This document shows, piece after piece, positions 3,238 through 5,251 of a stretch of 5,251 nucleotides of DNA. Every line of letters begins with the position of its first letter. Position 1 is the stretch's first letter. The notes beneath the pieces are model-generated. The model did no database searches and was not told the DNA's origin. It was given only the letters and a program-made list of their open reading frames with translations. This DNA comes from Gammaproteobacteria bacterium (GTDB lineage Bacteria; Pseudomonadota; Gammaproteobacteria; DRLM01): the NCBI GenBank assembly GCA_015490395.1, contig WFXX01000293.1, forward strand, positions 1 to 5,251, in the 5' to 3' direction. Position numbers and translations under genes: made by a program.

Positions 3238-5251
3238 ATGCACCTGAAGCGGATCAAGCTCGCCGGCTTCAAGTCCTTCGTGGATCCCACCTCGGTCCCC
3301 TTTCCCGGCAACCTGGTGGCCGTCGTGGGCCCCAATGGCTGCGGCAAGTCCAACATCATCGACGCGGTGCGCTGGGTGTTGGGCGAGAGCTCGGCTAGGC
3401 ACCTGCGCGGCGAGGCCATGGCCGATGTGATCTTCAACGGCTCCAGCGCCCGCCGCCCCGTGGCCCAGGCCTCCGTGGAGCTGATCTTCGACAACAGCGA
3501 CGGCCGGGTGGGAGGGCCGTACGCGTCCTTTGCAGAGATCGCCGTGCGCCGGCAGGTCTCCCGGGATGGCCAGTCGGTGTACTACCTCAATGGCAGCCGG
3601 TGCCGGCGCAAGGACATCACGGACCTGTTCCTGGGGACGGGCCTCGGGCCCCGCAGCTACGCCATTATCGAGCAGGGCACCATCTCCCGCCTGGTGGAGG
3701 CCCGTCCTGAGGAGCTGCGCCTCTTCCTGGAGGAGGCGGCGGGCGTGTCCAAGTACAAGGAACGGCGTCGGGAGACGGAGCTGCGCCTGCGCCACGCTCG
3801 GGAGAATCTGGCCCGTCTGGAGGATCTGCGCCAGGAGCTGGAGGATCGGCTGCGCAGCTTGGAGCGCCAGGCTCGAATCGCCGAGCGTTACAAGGCCCTC
3901 AAGGCCGAGGAGCGGGAGGTGGAGGGCCAGCTCCTGGCCTTGCGCTGGCGTGCCCTGCGGGAGGAGGTGGTCGCCCGGGAGCGGGAGGCGGCCGCTCGGG
4001 AGACGGCGCTGGAGGGGGCCCGGGCTAGGCTGCGGTCGGTGGAGGCCCGCCTGGAGGTCGCCCGGCAGGCCCACGAGCGGGCCGGGGAGGGCTTCCAGGC
4101 CGCCCAGGCCCGGGTCTACGAGGCGGGGGCCCGTGTGGCCCGCCTGGAGGAGTCCCTGCGCCATGCCCGAGAGAGCCGGGCGCGGCAAGCCCGGGAGCTG
4201 GAGGCCGTGCGCCGGGAGCTGGCTGAGGCCGGCGGGCACCAGGAGGCGGACCGGGCGCGTATTGCCGCTCTGGAGGAGGAGCTGGCCGGTGGCCGGCGGG
4301 CCCTGGCCGGTCTGGAGGAGGCCGAGGCGGTGGCCGCCCGGGCCCTGGAGGAGGCCGAGGCAGCCATGCAGGCCTGGCGGGAGGCCTGGGAGGCTCACGG
4401 GCGGGAGGAGGCTGTCTGGCGGCGGGTGGTGGAGGTGGAACGGGCCCGTATCCAGCACCGGGAGGAGCAGCTCCAGGCCCTGGAGGCGCGCCAGGGGCGT
4501 CTGGAGGCCGAGGCCGGTGAACTGGATACGGCCGCTCTGGAGGAGGAGCTGGCCGAGGCTGGTGCCGGGCTGGAGGCGGCGGATCGGGAGGTGGAGGCCC
4601 TCGGCCGGAAGGTCGAGACGGCCCGCTGTCGGGTTCACGAGGCCAGGCAGCGGGCCCGAGAGCTGCGCGAGCGCCTCGAGGCGGCGCGGGCCGAGCTGCA
4701 CCAGGTCCGGGGCCGTTGCGCCTCCCTGGAGGCCTTCCTGGAGGAGGCCTTGGGCACGGGCCGGGAGGGCAGGCGGGCCTGGCTGCGCCGCCATGGCCTG
4801 GAGGGCGTCTTGCCCCTGGCCCAGCGCGTGGAGGTGGAGCCGGGCTGGGAGCGGGCCGTGGAGGCCGCCCTGGGCCGTGCCCTGGAGGGCTTCTGCGTCC
4901 CGGACCTGGAGGCTCTGCTTGAGGCCCTGGCGGCGGCGGAGGGCGAGGAACTGGTCCTGGTGGCTGAGACCACCGACGAGGCCTCGCGGGGGGCATCGGG
5001 AACAGTGGAGGGCAGCACCCTGCTGGCCCGGGTGCGGGGCCCTGCCGCCCTGCGCTCCCTCCTGGCCGGGGTGCATGGGGCCGAGGATCTGGCCGAGGCC
5101 CGGGCCCTCCTGGCCCGGCTGGGGCCGGGGGCCACCGTGGTCACCCGGGAGGGGCTGCGTCTGGGCGTCGGCTGGGCCTCCGGGGGCGGGCGGCGGGACG
5201 AGGCTTCCAGCGTGCTGCTGAGGCGGAGGGTCCTGGAGGAGCTGGAGGAGC
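3238..5251 (+). CDS. smc: Chromosome segregation/condensation ATPase SMC, N-terminal half (runs off the window)
   Basis: SMC is the dimeric ATPase of bacterial condensin (with ScpA and ScpB) that organises and segregates the chromosome. The frame is open for 671 codons with no stop before the window edge; full SMCs are usually about 1,150-1,200 residues. Visible domains: the N-terminal ATPase head with MHLKRIKLAGFKSFVDP, Walker A GPNGCGKS (31-38), the arginine-containing SSARHLRG loop (51-58), FNGS (66-69), LGTGLGPRSYAIIEQG (132-148) with Q-loop Q147, and the conserved FLEEAAGVSKYKERRRET (163-180); a long Glu/Arg/Ala/Leu-rich coiled coil (about 170-500); and a hinge from about 505, including GVLPLAQRVEV and WERAVEAALGRALEGFCVPD. 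After the hinge, the returning coiled coil appears to begin near the edge (ASSVLLRRRVLEELEE). Walker B and the signature motif lie outside the window. In related gammaproteobacteria zipA and ligA follow smc; that is a prediction here. The start is supported by GAGG at 3229-3232. Confidence 0.96.
   Translation, partial: MHLKRIKLAGFKSFVDPTSVPFPGNLVAVVGPNGCGKSNIIDAVRWVLGESSARHLRGEAMADVIFNGSSARRPVAQASVELIFDNSDGRVGGPYASFAEIAVRRQVSRDGQSVYYLNGSRCRRKDITDLFLGTGLGPRSYAIIEQGTISRLVEARPEELRLFLEEAAGVSKYKERRRETELRLRHARENLARLEDLRQELEDRLRSLERQARIAERYKALKAEEREVEGQLLALRWRALREEVVAREREAAARETALEGARARLRSVEARLEVARQAHERAGEGFQAAQARVYEAGARVARLEESLRHARESRARQARELEAVRRELAEAGGHQEADRARIAALEEELAGGRRALAGLEEAEAVAARALEEAEAAMQAWREAWEAHGREEAVWRRVVEVERARIQHREEQLQALEARQGRLEAEAGELDTAALEEELAEAGAGLEAADREVEALGRKVETARCRVHEARQRARELRERLEAARAELHQVRGRCASLEAFLEEALGTGREGRRAWLRRHGLEGVLPLAQRVEVEPGWERAVEAALGRALEGFCVPDLEALLEALAAAEGEELVLVAETTDEASRGASGTVEGSTLLARVRGPAALRSLLAGVHGAEDLAEARALLARLGPGATVVTREGLRLGVGWASGGGRRDEASSVLLRRRVLEELEE

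Noticed and set aside
4312..4361. 17-bp direct repeat CTGGAGGAGGCCGAGGC (4312-4328 and 4345-4361) in smc
   Set aside because: The 33-nt spacing equals 11 residues and encodes repeated LEEAEA in the coiled coil; expected low complexity, not a mobile or regulatory repeat.
2680..5076. A 798-codon open frame on the minus strand, antisense to smc and queF's upstream region
   Set aside because: Its codons are exactly in register with smc codons, so a stop would need Leu TTA/CTA or Ser TCA in smc, which are rare in such GC-rich genes. The product is Leu/Gly/Gln/Pro-rich with no domain, while smc has full family motifs. It also runs out of frame through queF.
3530..5221. A 563-codon plus-strand open frame overlapping smc
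   Set aside because: It is the +1 shadow of smc, an Arg/Trp/Pro/Gly-rich translation typical of a shifted frame in GC-rich DNA, with no recognisable motif.

Overview
The window is very GC-rich (about 70% by eye) and most likely comes from a high-GC gammaproteobacterium. The main evidence is the N-terminus of the SMC protein, whose LAGFKSFVDPTSVPFP stretch resembles gammaproteobacterial SMC. It is joined by CysZ, which in enterobacteria is also encoded beside the zipA-ligA locus. A member of the Chromatiales/Ectothiorhodospiraceae would fit the GC content and the presence of a cyanobacterial-type sugar kinase, but that placement is a guess.

Layout: (1) 1-589, plus strand, the end of an unrecognised Gly/Met-rich protein, probably cut at its 5' side by the window edge. 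(2) 586-3089, minus strand, three tightly packed genes read queF -> FGGY-family D-ribulose kinase -> cysZ. Each gap between them is only 4 nt, so they almost certainly form one transcription unit. cysZ runs tail-to-tail into gene 1, sharing the 4 bases CTAG. (3) 3090-3237, a 148-bp divergent intergenic region holding the control signals of queF and smc. (4) 3238 to the window end, plus strand, the N-terminal half of smc: ATPase head, first coiled-coil arm, most or all of the hinge, then the window edge.

The genes do unrelated jobs: chromosome condensation (SMC), queuosine precursor synthesis (QueF), phosphorylation of free D-ribulose (kinase) and sulfate uptake (CysZ). Their grouping looks like a compact housekeeping neighbourhood rather than a dedicated system. 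I see no mobile element, CRISPR array, tRNA or rRNA, and no convincing new multi-gene system. The items most worth a second look are the unknown Met/Gly-bracketed protein, the presence of a D-ribulose kinase in a queF-cysZ operon, the hairpin just inside the kinase start, and the shared queF/smc control region.
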